Notes: generated by a model from the sequence alone, not told the origin. 48,744 nucleotides of DNA from Planctomycetota bacterium (GCA_030746555.1 JASLMK010000109.1:1-48744); one strand, 5' to 3'; shown: positions 16,075 to 24,961, counted from the stretch's first letter. Numbers and translations are program-made.

Positions 16075-17322
16075 TCAGCCCCCGACGCACGCATTGACCG
16101 TGAGGTCGAACACGTCGAAGTTGCGCAGGTCTCCGCGGGCACGGGCCTCGCCCGCCTCCGAGAGGGGGTGGGAGACGAGCAGCGGCACCATCTCCTCGTA
16201 GCGCCCGCCGTGGGAGCGCAGGCCGGAGGCGACCTCGCTCAGATCGTGGCCCGCGGCGCGGCGACCCAGGACGACGTCGCGCGCCGAGAGCACCACCAGG
16301 TCGCCGATGCGGTCCGCGGGCAGCTCGAGCAGGGCCGCCGCCCGGGCTCGGTCGTAGACCTCGGTGATGCCCTCGATGGACGTCAGGCGTTCGAACACCT
16401 CCGGCGCGCGCGCCGGCTCGTCGAGGTGGACGACCGCGTAGGAGCCCAGGGCGCCATGGTGGGTCACGTAGGGGTCGGTGATCGGCAGGATCACGCGCAC
16501 GCCGTCACCGAACTCGGCGGCCAGGCGGTCCTCCAGGAAGATCACGTTCGGCGATCCGTCACAAGCCTGCTTGGCGTTCATCCCATGGTCCGCCGTGATG
16601 CCGATGACCGCACCGAGCTCGAGCATGCGGCCGAGCTCGGCATCGAGCTCGGCGTAGAACTCGACGGCGACGGGGTCGTCGGGGGCGTGCTTGTGCTGGA
16701 TGTAGTCGGTCAGTGAGAGGTACAGGAAGTCCGCTAGGCCTCGCTCGATGAGCGCGGTACCCGCCGCCATGACGAAGGTGCTCGCCTGCGCGCTGTAGAT
16801 CCCCGGCGCGGGCTGACCGACGAGCTCCTCGACGTCACTCAGGCCGTTCTCCGGCTCGGTCGCCTCGGCGGCCTTCTCGGCGGAGAAGGCGATGCCCGTG
16901 AGGTCGTGGGAGAGGATGTTGCGCAGCTTGTCCTTGGAGGTGACGACCGCGACGCGCCGCCCGGCTCGCGCCGCGTCCGCGAGGAGCGTTCCGGTCCGCA
17001 GGTAGGCCGCGGCGTTCATCATCACCTCCTCGCCCGTGTCCGGATCGAGGAAGAAGTTGCCCGAGATGCCGTGCTCGCTAGGCGGTACGCCGGTGACGAT
17101 CGAGGCGTTGTTGGTGTTGGTGAACGCCGGAAGCGCCCCCCGGCACAGCCCCCGATAGCCCTCCACGGCCATGCGCTGCATGGCCGGGATGCGGCCGAGG
17201 GCCATCGCGGAGTCGAGGTACTCATCCGCGCAGCCGTCGATGCAGACGACGACGATCGGTCGGGCCGGCGGTGCGTAGCGACGCCCGTTCGTCTCGAAGG
17301 ATTCGCGTGAGATTGCGGCCAT
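16075..17322 (-). CDS. phnA: Phosphonoacetate hydrolase
   Basis: A 415-residue alkaline-phosphatase-superfamily enzyme that hydrolyses phosphonoacetate to acetate and phosphate using two zinc ions. The family opening RPIVVVCIDGC gives metal ligand D29; the nucleophile threonine T68 lies in LPAFTNTNNASIVTG, a PhnA hallmark; the second metal cluster is D207 and H211 (LTDYIQHKHAPDD); D246-H247 follow in ITADHGMN; and the last histidine is in LRSHGGRYEEMVP. Length is usual. It completes the PhnW-PhnY route encoded at 3990-6574, though it sits 9 kb away and is transcribed separately. A TAGGAT hexamer 10 nt upstream overlaps the promoter of the divergent glutamine-synthetase-like gene. The longer open frame to 18642 is an artefact of G+C-rich antisense. 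Confidence 0.93.
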   Translation of the reverse strand: MAAISRESFETNGRRYAPPARPIVVVCIDGCADEYLDSAMALGRIPAMQRMAVEGYRGLCRGALPAFTNTNNASIVTGVPPSEHGISGNFFLDPDTGEEVMMNAAAYLRTGTLLADAARAGRRVAVVTSKDKLRNILSHDLTGIAFSAEKAAEATEPENGLSDVEELVGQPAPGIYSAQASTFVMAAGTALIERGLADFLYLSLTDYIQHKHAPDDPVAVEFYAELDAELGRMLELGAVIGITADHGMNAKQACDGSPNVIFLEDRLAAEFGDGVRVILPITDPYVTHHGALGSYAVVHLDEPARAPEVFERLTSIEGITEVYDRARAAALLELPADRIGDLVVLSARDVVLGRRAAGHDLSEVASGLRSHGGRYEEMVPLLVSHPLSEAGEARARGDLRNFDVFDLTVNACVGG

Positions 17323-17331
17323 GGCGGCGGG

Positions 17332-17338
17332 TATCCTA
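17332..17338. promoter_or_regulatory. Overlapping divergent -10 elements between phnA and the GS-like gene
   Basis: TATCCTA reads TATCCT on the plus strand (6 nt before the ATG at 17344) and TAGGAT on the minus strand (10 nt before the phnA ATG at 17322). The start codons are only 22 nt apart, so one symmetric site must serve both genes and they are probably co-regulated. Confidence 0.55.
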
Positions 17339-17343
17339 GCCGA

Positions 17344-18720
17344 ATGGCCGAGATCAGAGGCATGCTCAGCGTCGACGAGCTGGCGGATCGAGTCTCCCGC
17401 GACGAGATCGAGACGGTGCTCGTCGTGTTCACCGATCACTACGGGCGCCCGATGGGCAAGCGCTTCGATGCGGGCTTCTTCCTCGAGGACGCAGTCGCCC
17501 ACGGCGCCCACGCCTGCGACTACCTGTTGACCGTGAACATGGCCATGGATCCCGTCGAGGGGTTCGCGTTCGCCAACTGGGAGTCGGGCTACGGGGACGT
17601 CCACCTGCGCTGCGATCTCGACACCCTGCGCACGGCGAGCTGGCTCGACCGCACTGCGCTCGTGCTGTGTGACGTGGAGGACCCCGCCGGCGAGGGCCTG
17701 CTCTCGATCGCGCCGCGCTCGATCCTGCGCCGGCAGGTCGAGCGGGCGGCCCAGATGGGCTTCGAGGCCCAGGCCGGCTCCGAGCTCGAGTTCTACATGT
17801 TCCACGACACCTACCGGCAGGCCCACGAGAAGGCCTACCGGGACCTGACCGCGTCGGGCTGGGCGATCGAGGACTACCACATCCTCCAGGGCACGCGCGA
17901 AGAGGAGTTCGTCGGCGCCGTGCGCCGGCACCTGCGCGACTCCGGCGTCCCGGTCGAGAACTCCAAGGGCGAGTGGGGGCACGGCCAGCACGAGCTGAAC
18001 GTGCGCTACGCCGACGTGCTCACCATGGCCGACCGCCATTGCGTCTACAAGCAGTGCGTGAAGGAGGTCGCCGTCGCCCAGGAGCGCAGCGTGACCTTCA
18101 TGGCCAAGCCCTCCGCGGAGCAGGCGGGCTCGTCGTGCCACATGCACCTCAGCCTGTGGCGGGACGGCGCAAACGCCTTCCCCGGAGACTCGCGCCTTGG
18201 CGAGATCCACTGCTCCGACGAGTTCCGCTGGTTCCTGGGAGGCTGGATCGCCCGCACGCCGGAGCTGATGGCCTTCTACGCGTCCACGGTCAACGCCTAC
18301 AAACGCTATCAGGCCGGCTCCTGGGCCCCGACGCGCCTGGCCTGGAGCTACGACAACCGAACGGCGGGCTTCCGCGTCGTGGGCGGCGGGCCGAGCCTGC
18401 GGATCGAGTGCCGCGTCCCCGGCGCGGACGTGAACCCCTACCTCGCCTACGCAGCCGCGCTGGCCGCGGGTCTGGACGGGATCGCCAACCGCACCGAGCC
18501 GCCGCCGATCTTCGAGGGCGACGTGTACGCCTCCGATCAACCAACGGTCCCCGCCAGCCTCGCTGAGGCGACCGAGCTGTTCGCCGCCAGCGCCTTCGCG
18601 CGCGCGGCCCTGGGAGACGAGGTCGTCGATCACTACGTCCACTTCCTGCGCAACGAGCAGGCGGAATACGACCGCGCCGTGACCGACTGGGAGCGCGCGC
18701 GCTACTTCGAGCAGATCTGA
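17344..18720 (+). CDS. Glutamine-synthetase-like ligase (type III / gamma-glutamyl-amine ligase family)
   Basis: A 458-residue GS-fold ATP-dependent ligase. The beta-grasp N-terminal domain includes VFTDHYGRPMGKRF. The catalytic domain has metal-ligand glutamates in AGSELEFYMF and KGEWGHGQHELN, the ATP-site SSCHMHLSLW, and an Asn/Arg-rich C-terminal part (RLAWSYDNRTAGFRVV, RIECRVPGADVNPYLAYAAAL). Relatives include type III glutamine synthetases and enzymes that gamma-glutamylate polyamines or ethanolamine. Adjacency to an SDR and an aldehyde dehydrogenase favours an amine-catabolic role over general nitrogen assimilation, and the shared promoter with phnA suggests an aminophosphonate-related amine. 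The substrate cannot be read from sequence. The ATG follows a TATCCT hexamer by 6 nt. Confidence 0.82.
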   Translation: MAEIRGMLSVDELADRVSRDEIETVLVVFTDHYGRPMGKRFDAGFFLEDAVAHGAHACDYLLTVNMAMDPVEGFAFANWESGYGDVHLRCDLDTLRTASWLDRTALVLCDVEDPAGEGLLSIAPRSILRRQVERAAQMGFEAQAGSELEFYMFHDTYRQAHEKAYRDLTASGWAIEDYHILQGTREEEFVGAVRRHLRDSGVPVENSKGEWGHGQHELNVRYADVLTMADRHCVYKQCVKEVAVAQERSVTFMAKPSAEQAGSSCHMHLSLWRDGANAFPGDSRLGEIHCSDEFRWFLGGWIARTPELMAFYASTVNAYKRYQAGSWAPTRLAWSYDNRTAGFRVVGGGPSLRIECRVPGADVNPYLAYAAALAAGLDGIANRTEPPPIFEGDVYASDQPTVPASLAEATELFAASAFARAALGDEVVDHYVHFLRNEQAEYDRAVTDWERARYFEQI

Positions 18721-18731
18721 GCGATTCTCCG

Positions 18732-19505
18732 ATGAGACTCGAGAACAAGGTGGCGCTGGTCACGGGCGCCTCGAACGGCATCGGCAGGGAGACCGCCCTG
18801 CTCTTCGCGTCCGAGGGCGCCAGCGTGGTGGCCGCGGACATCCAGGACGAGGCGGGCGCCGCGGTCGTGACCGAGATCGAGGCGGCCGGCGGGACGGCGC
18901 GCTTCGTCCACGCCGACGTCTCCTCCGCAACCGACAGCGAGCGCATGGTGGCCGAAGCCGAGGCGGCCTTCGGGCGCCTCGACGTCTTGTTCAACAATGC
19001 CGGCATCATGGACGGGCGCGATTCCGACGCCGTCGGGACCGAGGAGGATGTCTGGGACTTGACCATGTCGGTCAACCTCAAGGGGGTCTACCTCGGCTGC
19101 AAGTACGGCATTCCGGCCCTGCGCCGGGCCGGGGGCGGCTCGGTCATCAACACCGCCTCGTTCGTGGCGCTTTTGGGCGCGGCGACGCCCCAGCTCGCCT
19201 ACACCGCCAGCAAGGGCGGCGTGTTGGCCCTGACGCGCGAGCTCGCGGTCGTCCACGCCCGCGAGAACATCCGGGTCAACGCCCTCTGCCCCGGCCCCCT
19301 GCGCACGGAGCTGTTGATGAGCTTCCTCGACACCGAGGAGAAGAAGCAGCGCCGCCTCGTCCACGTGCCGATGGGGCGCTTCGGCGAGGCGTCGGAGATG
19401 GCCCGCGCAGCCCTGTACCTCGCCGGCGAGGACTCGTCCTACGTCACCGGCGCGACCTTCACGGTCGACGGCGGCATCACCGCCGCCTACGTCACGCCGG
19501 AGTAG
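18732..19505 (+). CDS. SDR-family oxidoreductase
   Basis: A 257-residue classical short-chain dehydrogenase. NAD(P)-binding TGASNGIGRE sits at residues 11-20, with an acidic ADIQDE stretch after beta-2 that favours NAD(H). NNAG is present, the catalytic Ser lies in NTASF, and Tyr-Lys in YTASKGG (YxxxK). The tail TGATFTVDGGITAAYV is standard. It begins 11 nt after the GS-like stop, so it is probably co-transcribed. A GS-like/SDR/ALDH set recalls amine-degradation clusters in which a gamma-glutamylated alcohol or amine is oxidised in steps; this is inference. It converges with the aldehyde dehydrogenase. Confidence 0.87.
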   Translation: MRLENKVALVTGASNGIGRETALLFASEGASVVAADIQDEAGAAVVTEIEAAGGTARFVHADVSSATDSERMVAEAEAAFGRLDVLFNNAGIMDGRDSDAVGTEEDVWDLTMSVNLKGVYLGCKYGIPALRRAGGGSVINTASFVALLGAATPQLAYTASKGGVLALTRELAVVHARENIRVNALCPGPLRTELLMSFLDTEEKKQRRLVHVPMGRFGEASEMARAALYLAGEDSSYVTGATFTVDGGITAAYVTPE

Positions 19506-19517
19506 ATCCGGCGCCCG

Positions 19518-20879
19518 TCAGGGGGCGGAGCGCAGGTGGACGGCCTTGCGCCGGGTCAGGTGGTGGAAGCCGTAGGGTGAGAGGGTCGAGCCCTTGCCGC
19601 TGTCCCCGACGCCGGTCCACGGCAGGCAGGGATCGAGGAAGTCGCAGCGGTTCTGGAAGACCGTGCCCGTGCGGAGCCCGCGCACGAAGCGCTCGGCGAG
19701 CGCGTCGTCGCACGTCCAGACCGACGCCGTCAGCCCGAATGGCGAGTCGTTCATGAGCGCGAGCGCCTCTTCGTCGCCGGTGACGGCCCGCACCGGCAGG
19801 AGGGGGCCGAAGCTCTCCTCCTGCATCACAGCCGAGTCCTGCGGGCAGTCGGCGAGCAGGGTCGGCGGGAAGAACCGATCATCCGATCGCTTCCCGCCGC
19901 ACAGCGCCCGCGCGCCGGCGGCGAGGGCCGCGCCGACCTGCCCCTCCAGGAAGTCCACGGCCGAGGAGCGCACCATCGGGCCGAGGGTCGTCTCCTCGTC
20001 GAGGGGGTCGCCCATGCGGTAGGCCTCCATCAGCGCCGTGGCGCGCTCGAGGAAGTCCTCATAGAGGCTCTCGTGCACGTAGACCCGCTCGACCGCGCAG
20101 CAGGACTGTCCGGCGTTGTAGCACGCGCCGTCGACGATGTTCCCGACGGCGAACGCGAGATCCGCGTCGGCGGCGACGTAGGCCGGATCCTTGCCGCCGA
20201 GCTCGAGGCCGACGTCGATGAAGCGCTCGCTCGCGGCCCGCTGCACGGCGCGGCCACCCTCCACCGACCCGGTGAAGGCCACGTGAGCCACGCGGGGATC
20301 GCCGATCAGGCGCGCGGTCTCCTCGTGGGTGGTCTGGATGCTCGTCACGAGCCCCGCCGGCTCGACGGCGGCAAAGGCGCGCTCGAAGTGCACGCCGCAC
20401 AGGGGCGTGGTGCGGCTGTGCTTGAGGAGCACCGAGTTGCCGGCGAGCAGCGCGGGGACGATGACGTTGATCGGGATCAACAGGGGGTAGTTCCAGGCCG
20501 CGAGGTTGAAGACGACCCCCAGGGGATCGTGCTCGATGCGGAAGCGCAGGCCCTCCTTGTCGGGCAGCACCTCCGGCGCCAGGACGCGCTCGGCGATCGA
20601 GAGGGTGTACTGGGCGCGGTCGAACATGCCGCCGAGCTCCCCACGCGCCTGGGCGAGGGGCTTGCCCATCTGGAGCGTGATGTCCCGCGCAACCTCCTCG
20701 GCATGCTCGCGGAAGTACTCGAGCGCCGCCGCCACCCGGCGCGCGCGCTCGCAGACCTCCAGCGCGCTCCAAACCTGCTGAGCCTGGGTGGTCCGCTCCA
20801 GACGGGCGTCCAACGCGACGCCCGCGTCCAGCGCGATCTCGCAGACGGTCTCGCCGGTGTAGGGGTTCTGTACGATCAA
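19518..20879 (-). CDS. NAD(P)-dependent aldehyde dehydrogenase
   Basis: A 453-residue ALDH-superfamily enzyme. Landmarks are IQNPYTGE-like VQNPYTGET at the N-terminus, FNLAAWNYPLLIPINV (cofactor and Asn), the FTGSVEGG turn, the general base in LELGGKDPAYV, the nucleophile Cys in NAGQSCCAVERVYV, and EESFGPLLPV. It is not a phnY paralogue of the GQRC type; it resembles the broad-range enzymes with the GQSCC motif. Substrate is likely an amine- or alcohol-derived aldehyde. The start is TTG, supported by a GAGGAAGG Shine-Dalgarno 7 nt upstream (20887-20894); there is no in-frame ATG or GTG nearby. It faces the SDR, with 12 nt between the stops. Confidence 0.85.
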   Translation of the reverse strand: MIVQNPYTGETVCEIALDAGVALDARLERTTQAQQVWSALEVCERARRVAAALEYFREHAEEVARDITLQMGKPLAQARGELGGMFDRAQYTLSIAERVLAPEVLPDKEGLRFRIEHDPLGVVFNLAAWNYPLLIPINVIVPALLAGNSVLLKHSRTTPLCGVHFERAFAAVEPAGLVTSIQTTHEETARLIGDPRVAHVAFTGSVEGGRAVQRAASERFIDVGLELGGKDPAYVAADADLAFAVGNIVDGACYNAGQSCCAVERVYVHESLYEDFLERATALMEAYRMGDPLDEETTLGPMVRSSAVDFLEGQVGAALAAGARALCGGKRSDDRFFPPTLLADCPQDSAVMQEESFGPLLPVRAVTGDEEALALMNDSPFGLTASVWTCDDALAERFVRGLRTGTVFQNRCDFLDPCLPWTGVGDSGKGSTLSPYGFHHLTRRKAVHLRSAP

Positions 20880-20886
20880 GCCGAGG

Positions 20887-20894
20887 CCTTCCTC
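20887..20894 (-). promoter_or_regulatory. Ribosome binding site deciding a TTG start
   Basis: GAGGAAGG on the minus strand lies 7 nt before the TTG at 20879. It contrasts with the leaderless genes in this window, which lack any such site, and fixes the start of the aldehyde dehydrogenase. Confidence 0.6.
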
Positions 20895-20988
20895 GTCGCA
20901 GACGGTACGGCGGGGAGGTTGCGATTCCCAGGGGTCCGATCCAGGGTCCCGCCGCCGCTGGCCGGCACCCGCCGGGGACAGCAGGCGC

Positions 20989-20994
20989 TAGAAT
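20989..20994 (+). promoter_or_regulatory. Putative -10 (TAGAAT) of the sugar operon
   Basis: TAGAAT precedes the SDR ATG at 21033 by 38 nt, predicting a leader of about 30 nt. No strong Shine-Dalgarno or -35 is visible. Confidence 0.4.
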
Positions 20995-21032
20995 CCGCGG
21001 GCCGCCCCTCGCCCCACTTGCATGTCCCACCC

Positions 21033-21791
21033 ATGACGAGCTTCTTCGACTTGACCGATCGCGTGGCCGTCGTCACCGGCGGAGCGCGCGGTATCGGCCG
21101 CGCCGTCGTCGAGCGCTTCCTCGCCGCCGGCGCGAAGGTGGCCGTGGTGGACCGCGAACGGGAGGAGGCGACGCGGCTCGCGGAGGAGCTCGCGGTCGAC
21201 GGCGCGCGCCTGCGGTCGATCGCGACCGACGTGACCGCTTCGGGCGAGGTCGATGCCATGGTCGGGGAGGTCACCGCGGCCTGGGGAGGCCTGGACATCC
21301 TGGTCTGCTCCGCCGCCATCGTCGGGCGCAACGCCTACGCCTGGGAGACGAGCCCCCAGGAGTGGCGCGAGGTGCTCGACGTCAACCTGACCGGGGTCTG
21401 GCTCTGCAACCGCGCCGCACTCGGCCCGATGCGCGAGGCCGACTACGGCCGCATCGTCAACATCGCCTCGATCGCCGGCAAGGAGGGCAACCCCAAGCTC
21501 GGCCCCTACTCCGCCTCCAAGGCGGGCGTGATCGGCATGACGAAGTCCCTGGCCAAGGAGGTGGCCGACACCAATGTCCGAGTGCACTCGGTGGCCCCCG
21601 CGGTCATCCAGACGCCGATGCTCGACCAGGTGAGCCCCGAGACGGTCCGCTACATGGTCTCGAAGATCCCCGTCGGACGGACCGGGACGACCGAGGAAGT
21701 CGCGGGCCTCGTGCACTACCTCGCCAGCGAGGAGAGCAGCTTCACGACCGGCTCCTGCTTCGACGTCTCCGGAGGTCGAGCGACCTACTGA
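21033..21791 (+). CDS. SDR-family oxidoreductase, first gene of a sugar-interconversion operon
   Basis: A 252-residue classical SDR. The cofactor motif is TGGARGIGRA (about residues 15-24) with VVDRERE following, favouring NAD+. CSAAIVG replaces the usual NNAG region, the catalytic Ser is in NIASIAGKEGN, and YSASKAG supplies Tyr-Lys. The C-terminus TTGSCFDVSGGRATY is family-typical. The likely substrate is a sugar or polyol, given the isomerase and Gfo/Idh/MocA genes behind it. The ATG at 21033 is chosen from homology; an ATG at 21022 is out of frame. The next gene starts 35 nt downstream. Confidence 0.86.
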   Translation: MTSFFDLTDRVAVVTGGARGIGRAVVERFLAAGAKVAVVDREREEATRLAEELAVDGARLRSIATDVTASGEVDAMVGEVTAAWGGLDILVCSAAIVGRNAYAWETSPQEWREVLDVNLTGVWLCNRAALGPMREADYGRIVNIASIAGKEGNPKLGPYSASKAGVIGMTKSLAKEVADTNVRVHSVAPAVIQTPMLDQVSPETVRYMVSKIPVGRTGTTEEVAGLVHYLASEESSFTTGSCFDVSGGRATY

Positions 21792-21826
21792 CCCCAGCGC
21801 CCCGACGAACGGATGAGAACCGCACG

Positions 21827-22738
21827 ATGAAACGCATCTCCATCGGATCTTGGGCCTACACCATCGGCCCCTACCAGGACGATCCGGTGCCCTTCGAGGC
21901 CGTCGGCGCGCGCCTGCAGGGGCTCGGCTTCGACGGGCTGGAGCTGGGCGGCTTCCCGCCCCACCCCAACCCCACAGACCTCCCGGAGACCGAGCAGCGC
22001 CAAGCGGTCCGTGAACGGATGGCCGAGTGGGGCCTGGAGTTCAGCGGCCTCGCCGCGAACCTGTGGGGCGAGCACCTCGTCGACACAGACGACGCCACGC
22101 CCTACGTCGAGGAGTTCACGCGCAACTGCCGCTTCTGCAACGACCTGGGGATCGAGGTGATCCGCGTGGACGCCGTCCAGCCGCCCACGATCCTCGAGGC
22201 GGTCGAGCGCGAGACCGCCATGGAGCGCGTCACCCGCACCTGGAGCCGCTGTGCGGAGATCGCGGCGGACCACGGCCTGCGGGTCTGCTGGGAGTTCGAG
22301 CCCGGGTTCGCCTTCAACAAGCCCACCGACATCGTCGAGGTCCTCGACCGAGTCCCGGCGGAGAACTTCGGCGTCCTCTACGACACGAGCCACGGCCACA
22401 TGTGCGCCGTGGTCGGCGCACGCCAGCCCGGGGAGCGGGAGACCCTCGCGGGCGGCCAGGTCGAGCTCATCCGCCGCCTCTCGGGACGCATCAACCACAT
22501 CCACCTGATCGACTCCGACAACACCTGCCACAAGGACGCCCAGGGCCAAGACGAGACGTCCATGCACCTCCCCTTCGGCCGGGGGGTGGTCGACTTCCCG
22601 CCCATCCTCGAGGCGTTGGCGGCCGAGGACGTCGGCCACGACTGGTGGACCATCGACCTGTGCTTCTGGCCGGACGCCTGGGAGGCGACGGAGCAGTGCA
22701 AGCGAACCGTCGACGAGTTCGTCGCGACCCATACCTGA
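21827..22738 (+). CDS. Sugar isomerase/epimerase, xylose-isomerase-like TIM barrel
   Basis: A 303-residue TIM-barrel protein of the AP-endonuclease/xylose-isomerase-like superfamily. Barrel strands are visible in LGFDGLELGGF, EVIRVDAV, LRVCWEFEPGF (metal-ligand Glu), FGVLYDTSHGHM (Asp and His), INHIHLIDSDNT (His) and HDWWTIDLCFWP, where Asp takes the place of the usual last Glu ligand. A metal-dependent isomerase or epimerase of a sugar or inositol derivative is probable; no exact substrate can be assigned. Its paralogue at 23920 is only distantly similar, so the two probably act on different intermediates. It lies 35 nt after the SDR and 15 nt before the Gfo/Idh/MocA gene. Confidence 0.82.
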   Translation: MKRISIGSWAYTIGPYQDDPVPFEAVGARLQGLGFDGLELGGFPPHPNPTDLPETEQRQAVRERMAEWGLEFSGLAANLWGEHLVDTDDATPYVEEFTRNCRFCNDLGIEVIRVDAVQPPTILEAVERETAMERVTRTWSRCAEIAADHGLRVCWEFEPGFAFNKPTDIVEVLDRVPAENFGVLYDTSHGHMCAVVGARQPGERETLAGGQVELIRRLSGRINHIHLIDSDNTCHKDAQGQDETSMHLPFGRGVVDFPPILEALAAEDVGHDWWTIDLCFWPDAWEATEQCKRTVDEFVATHT

Positions 22739-22753
22739 GCGAAGCGGTCCTCG

Positions 22754-23923
22754 ATGCCTGAACCTCTGAACGTCGGGATGGTCGGCTACGGCTTCATGGG
22801 CAAGGCCCACTCGAACGCCTACCTGAAGGTCTCCCGCTTCTTCCCCGAGCTCGAGCGGCGACCGGTCCTCAAGTGCCTCTGCGGGCGCAACGCCGACAAG
22901 GCGTCGGCGTTCGCCCGGCGTTGGGGCTACGAATCGGTCGAAACCGACTGGCGCCGCCTCGTCGAGCGCGACGACGTCGACCTGATCGACATCGGCACCC
23001 CCAACGACAGCCACCGGGACATCGCCCTCGCCGCCGCGGCGAACGGGAAGTGGGTGCTGTGCGAGAAGCCGTTGGCGATGAACGCAACCGAGGCGGAGGA
23101 GATGGCCCGGACCGTGGAGGCCGCCGGGGTGCCGAACATGGTCTGGTTCAACTACCGGCGCGTCCCCGCCGTGGCGCTGGCGCGCCAGGTCGTCGACGAG
23201 GGGCGCATCGGACGGCCCTTCCACTACCGCGCCGCCTACCTGCAGGACTGGACGATCGCCGAGGACGTGCCGCAAGGCGGCGAGACGCTCTGGCGCCTGG
23301 ACGCCGCGGTCGCGGGCTCGGGGGTGACCGGGGACCTGTTGGCCCACTCGATCGACACGGCCATGTGGCTGAACGGTCCGATCACGCGCGTCAGCGCCGA
23401 CACCCAGACCTTCGTCGCCGAGCGCCTCCATCAGGAGACGGGCCAGGTCCAGCCGGTCGGCATCGACGACGCCTGCATGTTCCTGGCGCGCTTCGCCAAC
23501 GGCTCGATGGGAACGTTCGAGTCGACGCGCTATGCGCGGGGGCGCAAGAACCACAACACGTTCGAGCTGAACGGCGCCGACGGCGCGGTCCACTTCGATC
23601 TCGAGGATCCCCAGTATCTCGACTTCTTCGAGCACACCTCGCCGGAGACCGGCCGCAAGGTGAGCGAGCACCTGACCGGTTGGAGGCGCATCCACGTGAC
23701 GGGCTCGGAGCATCCCTACATGGACAAGTGGTGGGTCCCCGGCTGCACGATCGGCTACGAGCACACCTTCATCAACGCCCTGGCGGACTTCCTCGCCGCG
23801 GCCGCCGAGGGGCGCTCGCCGCAGCCCGACTTCCGCTGCGCCCTCCAGACCCAGCGGGTGTGCGATGCAGTCTTGGAGTCGGCGGAGAGCGGAGCCTGGG
23901 TAGAGACGGGAGCGCAGCTTTGA
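22754..23923 (+). CDS. Gfo/Idh/MocA-family oxidoreductase
   Basis: A 389-residue NAD(P)-dependent dehydrogenase without an export signal. The Rossmann opening is [17 protein letters not shown], followed by [12 protein letters not shown] and the family EKP motif in [10 protein letters not shown]. The C-terminal substrate domain contains [17 protein letters not shown], where the His/Asp pair matches the catalytic region of inositol and glucose-fructose oxidoreductases. It probably oxidises a sugar or cyclitol to a keto form, which the neighbouring isomerases could then rearrange. Its stop overlaps the TTG start of the epimerase gene, implying translational coupling. Confidence 0.86.
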   Translation: MPEPLNVGMVGYGFMGKAHSNAYLKVSRFFPELERRPVLKCLCGRNADKASAFARRWGYESVETDWRRLVERDDVDLIDIGTPNDSHRDIALAAAANGKWVLCEKPLAMNATEAEEMARTVEAAGVPNMVWFNYRRVPAVALARQVVDEGRIGRPFHYRAAYLQDWTIAEDVPQGGETLWRLDAAVAGSGVTGDLLAHSIDTAMWLNGPITRVSADTQTFVAERLHQETGQVQPVGIDDACMFLARFANGSMGTFESTRYARGRKNHNTFELNGADGAVHFDLEDPQYLDFFEHTSPETGRKVSEHLTGWRRIHVTGSEHPYMDKWWVPGCTIGYEHTFINALADFLAAAAEGRSPQPDFRCALQTQRVCDAVLESAESGAWVETGAQL

Positions 23924-24768
23924 AGATCGGGATGAACATGCTGCTGTGGGCGCCGGTCGTCGGCGAGGAGCACTTCCCGCTGTTCGAGCGCCTCAAGCAG
24001 ACGGGATTCGACGGGGTGGAGATCCCCATCCACGAGAACGCCGTCGAGGACTACCGCAAGCTGGGCGATCACCTCGACTCCCTGGGGCTAGAGCGCACGG
24101 GAACGCTCGCGCTCCCACCACACCAAGACCCCATCAGCGCCGACGCGGGCGAGCGGGCCGCGGCCCTGGAGCGCATGCGCGGCGCGGCGGAGCGCACGGC
24201 GGCCCTGGGCGGCACGGTCATCGCCGGTCCGTTCCACTCCGCCTACGCGGTCTTCTCGGGCGCGGGGCCTACCGCGGACGAGAAGCGGCGCTCGGCCGAG
24301 GTCATGCACGCCTCGGCGGAGGCCGCCGGTGCGGCCGGCGTCTCGCTGGCTTGCGAGTTCCTCAACCGCTTCGAGTGCTACCTGCTCAACACCGCCGCCG
24401 ACGCCCGCGAGCTCGTGCGCGCCGTCGATCATCCCTCCTTCTCGATGCTCTACGACACGCACCACGCACACATCGAAGAGCAAGATGTCGCGGACGCCAT
24501 CCTCTCCAGCGCGACCGAGATCGGTCACGTGCACGTCAGCGAGAACGACCGCGGGGTCCCCGGGCGCGGCCTGGTGGACTGGGCGACGACCTTCCGCTGC
24601 CTGAAGGAGATCGGCTACGACGGGTGGTTGATGATCGAGGCCTTCTCGCGCCTCGATCCACAGTTCGCGGCTGCCGTCCACATCTGGCGTGACTTCTCCA
24701 ACGACCCCGACGAGGTGCAGCGCGACGGCTTCACCTTCGTGCGCGACCGCTGGGCCGAGCAGGGCTGA
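23920..24768 (+). CDS. D-tagatose/D-psicose 3-epimerase family protein
   Basis: A 282-residue TIM-barrel epimerase. Predicted metal ligands are E146 (CEFLNRFE), D179 ([10 protein letters not shown]), H205 (GHVHVSEND) and E240 (LMIEAF), with H182 and R211 as substrate contacts. This reproduces the D-psicose 3-epimerase pattern with constant spacing, as I recall it, including NRFE..LLNTAAD and VPGRG. It should interconvert ketoses at C-3, perhaps keto-sugars made by the upstream dehydrogenase. The start is a TTG at 23920 overlapping the previous stop; ATG at 23932 is an alternative that removes four residues of the first strand. It is the last gene before a 193-nt gap. Confidence 0.85.
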   Translation: MKIGMNMLLWAPVVGEEHFPLFERLKQTGFDGVEIPIHENAVEDYRKLGDHLDSLGLERTGTLALPPHQDPISADAGERAAALERMRGAAERTAALGGTVIAGPFHSAYAVFSGAGPTADEKRRSAEVMHASAEAAGAAGVSLACEFLNRFECYLLNTAADARELVRAVDHPSFSMLYDTHHAHIEEQDVADAILSSATEIGHVHVSENDRGVPGRGLVDWATTFRCLKEIGYDGWLMIEAFSRLDPQFAAAVHIWRDFSNDPDEVQRDGFTFVRDRWAEQG

Positions 24769-24882
24769 TCCCGCCTGGGGAGGTGCGGAGCCGTTCCGCA
24801 GCGGCACGATCCCAGGCGCCTAACCCGGATCGGGGTGTGCTCCTTTCGCCGCGTGTCTGGTACACAGAGGCCCTTGGACTGC

Positions 24883-24910
24883 TCGAACGGCGCCGCCGCA
24901 CGGCGTTCGA
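24883..24910. promoter_or_regulatory. Inverted repeat, candidate operator upstream of the MFS gene
   Basis: TCGAACG (24883-24889) and CGTTCGA (24904-24910) form perfect 7-bp arms separated by 14 nt, so half-site centres are 21 nt apart, two helical turns. It lies 51 nt before the transporter ATG in the 193-nt gap 24769-24961, which otherwise holds nothing recognisable. Spacing fits a dimeric regulator; a hairpin is the alternative. Confidence 0.35.
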
Positions 24911-24961
24911 TCCCTGATCGGCGCGCACGCGCCGCACACCGCTGCCAACCCCAAGGAACCC

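Noticed and set aside
17323..18642. N-terminal extension of phnA by 440 codons
   Set aside because: Homology to phosphonoacetate hydrolase starts at 17322 and the extension is antisense to the glutamine-synthetase-like gene.
19512..19527. CGCCC/GGGCG hairpin between the convergent SDR and ALDH genes as a terminator
   Set aside because: Only a 5-bp stem, overlapping the ALDH stop, with no T run.
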